From positions 1 to 64,000 of the forward strand of contig NZ_JAGGPB010000045.1 of NCBI RefSeq assembly GCF_018614055.1: DNA of 64,000 bases, read 5' to 3'. The notes under the pieces were generated by a model. It was not told the DNA's origin. It saw only the letters and a list, made by a program, of their open reading frames with translations, and made no database searches. The stretch comes from Streptomyces sp. ISL-98 (GTDB lineage: Bacteria; Actinomycetota; Actinomycetes; Streptomycetales; Streptomycetaceae). This document shows, piece by piece, positions 61,433 to 64,000 of the stretch (positions are counted from its first letter, which is position 1; each line of letters begins with the position of its first letter). Both the position numbers and the translations under genes were made by a program.

Positions 61433-61981
61433 ATGACCACGCCCGTCTGCACCAGCGCTTCCAAGGCAGCGACGCCGACGCCCTATCCGTCGTTCTCCAC
61501 GTACGTACGTGCCCGGGGGCCCGTACTGCTGCGCACCGCGCGCTCGCTCACCGCGAACCCGTGCGACGCGGAGGACCTGTTGCAGACGGCGCTCACCAAG
61601 ACGTACGTCGCCTGGGACCGCATCGAGGACCACCGCGCCCTCGACGGCTATGTGCGCCGCGCCCTGCTCAACACCCGCACTTCGCAATGGCGCAAGCGCA
61701 AGGTCGACGAGTTCGCCACCGACGAGCTGCCCGAGCCCGACACCGCCGCCGCACCCGCCACCGACCCCGCCGAGCAGCAGGTGCTGCGCGACGCGATGTG
61801 GCGCGCGATCATGAAACTGCCGGACCGCCAGCGCGCGATGGTCGTCCTGCGCTACTACGAGGACCTGAGCGAGGCCCAGACCGCCGAGGTGCTGGGCGTA
61901 TCGGTGGGCACGGTCAAGAGCGCCGTCTCGCGCGCCCTCGGCAAGCTCCGCGAGGACCCGGAACTGGCACCGGTCCGCTGA
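61433..61981 (+). CDS. SigE-family ECF sigma factor
   Basis: 182 residues. Region 2 reads YVRARGPVLLRTARSLTANPCDAEDLLQTALTKTYV (quoted in part: AEDLLQTALTKTYV) and region 4 LPDRQRAMVVLRYYEDLSEAQTAEVLGVSVGTVKSAVSRAL (in part: LGVSVGTVKSAVSRAL). It corresponds to the Streptomyces 'SigE-fam' group. No anti-sigma gene is adjacent in the 216 bp that follow. ATG 61433 is taken. Confidence 0.87.
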   Translation: MTTPVCTSASKAATPTPYPSFSTYVRARGPVLLRTARSLTANPCDAEDLLQTALTKTYVAWDRIEDHRALDGYVRRALLNTRTSQWRKRKVDEFATDELPEPDTAAAPATDPAEQQVLRDAMWRAIMKLPDRQRAMVVLRYYEDLSEAQTAEVLGVSVGTVKSAVSRALGKLREDPELAPVR

Positions 61982-62197
61982 TGCTCCGCGCGCCTCGCCC
62001 CGCCCGGCCCCGCATCGCCGCTGACGTTCGCCCGGCCTCGCCGCCGACGCTCCGCCCGCCCCGCCGCTGCTTTCCGCCCGCCCTCCGCTGACCCCCTCAG
62101 CGATTCGTACTCCCTGAAGTAGTGACATACCGCCTGGTACGTGCGCAGAATCAGCCCACCCTTATTACTGCCACGTAGCGCCCACCGGGAGGACGCC

Positions 62198-63844
62198 GTG
62201 CTGAGCACCATGCAGGACGTACCGCTGACAGTGACCCGCATCCTGAACCATGGGATGACGATTCACGGTCGGTCGCAGGTCACTACCTGGACAGGTGAGA
62301 GCGAGCCGCAGCGTCGCACCTTCGCCGAAGTCGGCGAGCGCGCGACCCGCCTCGCGAACGCTCTGCGCGACGAACTCGGCGTCGACGGCGACCAGCGCGT
62401 CGCGACGTTGATGTGGAACAACGCCGAGCACGTGGAGGCGTATTTCGCGATCCCCTCCATGGGCGCCGTGCTGCACCCCCTCAACCTGCGCCTGCCGCCC
62501 GAGCAGCTGGTCTGGATCGCCAACCACGCCGCAGACCGCGTCGTCATCGCCAACGGCTCCCTGCTGCCGCTGCTCGCGCCGCTCCTTCCGCACCTGAAGA
62601 CCGTCGAGCACGTGGTCGTGTCGGGCCCCGGCGACCGCTCCCTCCTCGACGGCTGTGCGCCGCGCGTGCACGAGTACGAGGACCTGATCGCGGGCCGCCC
62701 CACCACGTACGACTGGCCGGAGCTGGACGAACGCTCCGCCGCGGCCATGTGTTACACCTCCGGCACCACCGGTGACCCCAAGGGCGTCGTCTACTCCCAC
62801 CGCTCCATCTACCTGCACTCCATGCAGGTCAACATGGCCGAGTCGATGGGTCTGAACGACAAGGACACCACCCTGGTGGTCGTCCCCCAGTTCCACGTCA
62901 TGGCCTGGGGCCTGCCGCACGCCACCTTCATGACCGGCATCAACATGCTCATGCCGGACCGCTTCCTCCAGCCCGCCCCGCTCGCCGAGATGATCGAGCG
63001 CGAGAAGCCGACGCACGCCGCCGCCGTCCCCACCATCTGGCAGGGCCTGCTCGCCGAAGTCACCGCCAACCCGCGCGACCTGTCCTCCATGGCGACCGTC
63101 ACCATCGGCGGCGCGGCCTGCCCGCCCGCCCTCATGGAGGCGTACGACAAGCTCGGTGTACGGGTGTGCCACGCCTGGGGCATGACGGAGACCTCCCCGC
63201 TCGGCACCATGGCCCACCCGCCCGCGGGACTCACCCCCGAGGAGGAGTGGCCGTACCGCATCACCCAGGGCCGCTTCCCCGCAGGCGTCGAGGCACGCCT
63301 GGTCGGGCCGGGCGGCGAGCTGCTGGCCTGGGACGGGGAGTCGGCCGGAGAGCTGGAGGTACGCGGGGCCTGGATCGCGGGGGCCTACTACGGCGGCGCG
63401 GGCGGCGAGGACCTCAAGCCCGCCGACAAGTTCAGCGAGGACGGCTGGCTCAAGACCGGCGACATCGGCGTCATCAGCCGCGACGGATTCCTCACCCTCA
63501 CCGACCGTGCGAAGGACGTCATCAAGTCCGGCGGAGAGTGGATTTCGAGCGTTGAGCTGGAGAACGCGCTGATGGCTCACCCGGACGTCGCGGAGGCGGC
63601 GGTCATCGCCGTACCGGACGCGAAGTGGAGCGAACGGCCGCTGGCCACAGTGGTGATGAAGGAGGGCGCGACGGCGGACTACGACGAGCTGAAGGCGTTC
63701 CTGGCCACCAAGATCGCCAAGTGGCAGCTCCCGGAGCGGTGGGCAGCGATCCCGGCGGTGCCGAAGACGAGCGTCGGCAAGTTCGACAAGAAGGTCCTCC
63801 GCAAGCAGTACGCGGACGGCGAGCTGGCGGTCACGGAGCTCTGA
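62198..63844 (+). CDS. long-chain acyl-CoA ligase (FadD-type)
   Basis: 548 residues, AMP-forming ligase. The P-loop-like YTSGTTGDPKGVVYSHR, the AWGMTETSPLG block, GWLKTGDIG and C-terminal KTSVGKFDKKVL with the catalytic lysine are intact. GTG 62198 follows GGGAGGACG; ATG 62210 is an alternative. It lies 1.9 kb from the dehydrogenase operon and could activate its substrate, but this is inferred. A strong terminator follows. Confidence 0.9.
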   Translation: MLSTMQDVPLTVTRILNHGMTIHGRSQVTTWTGESEPQRRTFAEVGERATRLANALRDELGVDGDQRVATLMWNNAEHVEAYFAIPSMGAVLHPLNLRLPPEQLVWIANHAADRVVIANGSLLPLLAPLLPHLKTVEHVVVSGPGDRSLLDGCAPRVHEYEDLIAGRPTTYDWPELDERSAAAMCYTSGTTGDPKGVVYSHRSIYLHSMQVNMAESMGLNDKDTTLVVVPQFHVMAWGLPHATFMTGINMLMPDRFLQPAPLAEMIEREKPTHAAAVPTIWQGLLAEVTANPRDLSSMATVTIGGAACPPALMEAYDKLGVRVCHAWGMTETSPLGTMAHPPAGLTPEEEWPYRITQGRFPAGVEARLVGPGGELLAWDGESAGELEVRGAWIAGAYYGGAGGEDLKPADKFSEDGWLKTGDIGVISRDGFLTLTDRAKDVIKSGGEWISSVELENALMAHPDVAEAAVIAVPDAKWSERPLATVVMKEGATADYDELKAFLATKIAKWQLPERWAAIPAVPKTSVGKFDKKVLRKQYADGELAVTEL

Positions 63845-63869
63845 GCTCCGACTCGCGGCGACTGAACCG

Positions 63870-63905
63870 CTGAAGGGGCCCCGCAACGGCGCGGGGCCCC
63901 TTCAG
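63870..63905. terminator. terminator between the acyl-CoA ligase and the convergent gene
   Basis: A 15-bp perfect stem CTGAAGGGGCCCCGC / GCGGGGCCCCTTCAG with a six-base loop, 26 bp after the ligase stop and 26 bp before the opposing stop. It serves both. Confidence 0.85.
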
Positions 63906-63930
63906 CCTTCGAACGTGCAAATATCTCTGC

Positions 63931-64000
63931 TCAGTTGGTGCCGATCTTCGCGAGCAGGTCGACGATGCGGCCCTGGACCTCGTTGCTCGTCGAGCGTTCC
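63931..64000 (-). CDS. C-terminus of an unidentified gene
   Basis: The last 22 residues, ending RIVDLLAKIGTN, with stop TGA at 63931-63933. The fragment is too short for identification; the sequence is soluble and helical. The gene continues beyond the window and converges on the ligase. Confidence 0.55.
   Translation of the reverse strand, partial: ERSTSNEVQGRIVDLLAKIGTN

Noticed and set aside
1..64000. CRISPR arrays or phage clusters
   Set aside because: No regular direct repeats with spacers and no cas or structural phage genes were seen.

Overview
The window is a high-GC actinobacterial chromosome segment, almost certainly Streptomyces. Coding is dense, with many GTG starts and GTGA/ATGA stop-start overlaps. 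The gene set (thiC, hisC, cydAB and fused cydDC, serS, pheA, the DtpA/Sco/ECuC copper operon, an HtrA-like protease next to tRNA-Ser) is, from memory, the arrangement just downstream of oriC in S. coelicolor-type chromosomes. Two exact parS palindromes and several DnaA-box groups support an origin-proximal position.

Layout. 0-7.3 kb: transposase tail, small membrane proteins, TPP-riboswitch-controlled thiC, a PPP-type phosphoesterase and a LacI-type regulator. 7.3-18.3 kb: hisC, the cytochrome bd operon behind an exact Rex operator, a double-GAF sensor kinase and a LytM-type peptidase. 18.3-22 kb: HAD phosphatase, LLM flavin enzyme, mycothiol-type DinB-fold protein, KptA. 22-26.6 kb: a tightly coupled minus-strand operon (M24-like protein, EphD-like epoxide hydrolase-SDR fusion, a protein with a diiron-carboxylate signature, MerR regulator). 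26.9-30.5 kb: two ABC ATPase/permease pairs. 30.7-35.6 kb: antirepressor-like coiled-coil protein, DUF488 protein, HAD phosphatase-serS, a DnaA-box-rich intergenic region, pheA. 35.6-41.6 kb: copper-trafficking operon. 41.8-52 kb: two RsbW-like ATPases, PepP, a PP2C phosphatase, a degenerate Prim-Pol protein, a SEC-C protein, a glycerophosphodiesterase and an HtrA-like protease.

52-55 kb is an accessory scar: tRNA-Ser(UGA), a small EF-hand protein, a tyrosine integrase broken by frameshifts and a nonsense codon, and an intact Prim-Pol gene. These look like remains of an actinomycete integrative element. Then come a small secreted Asn/Gly/Ser-rich protein and (55.4-60.3 kb) a five-gene acyl-CoA dehydrogenase/MaoC-DUF35/thiolase operon resembling the mycobacterial igr steroid side-chain module. 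The window ends with a DUF1906 secreted protein, a SigE-family sigma factor and an acyl-CoA ligase.

Within operons the genes fit together: Rex represses cyd when NADH/NAD+ is low; the copper genes pass Cu between secreted chaperones and the DyP peroxidase; and the 22-26.6 kb operon could form an oxidation, epoxide hydrolysis and dehydrogenation route on an unknown lipid. Functions are read from motifs and family knowledge; no database search was run.
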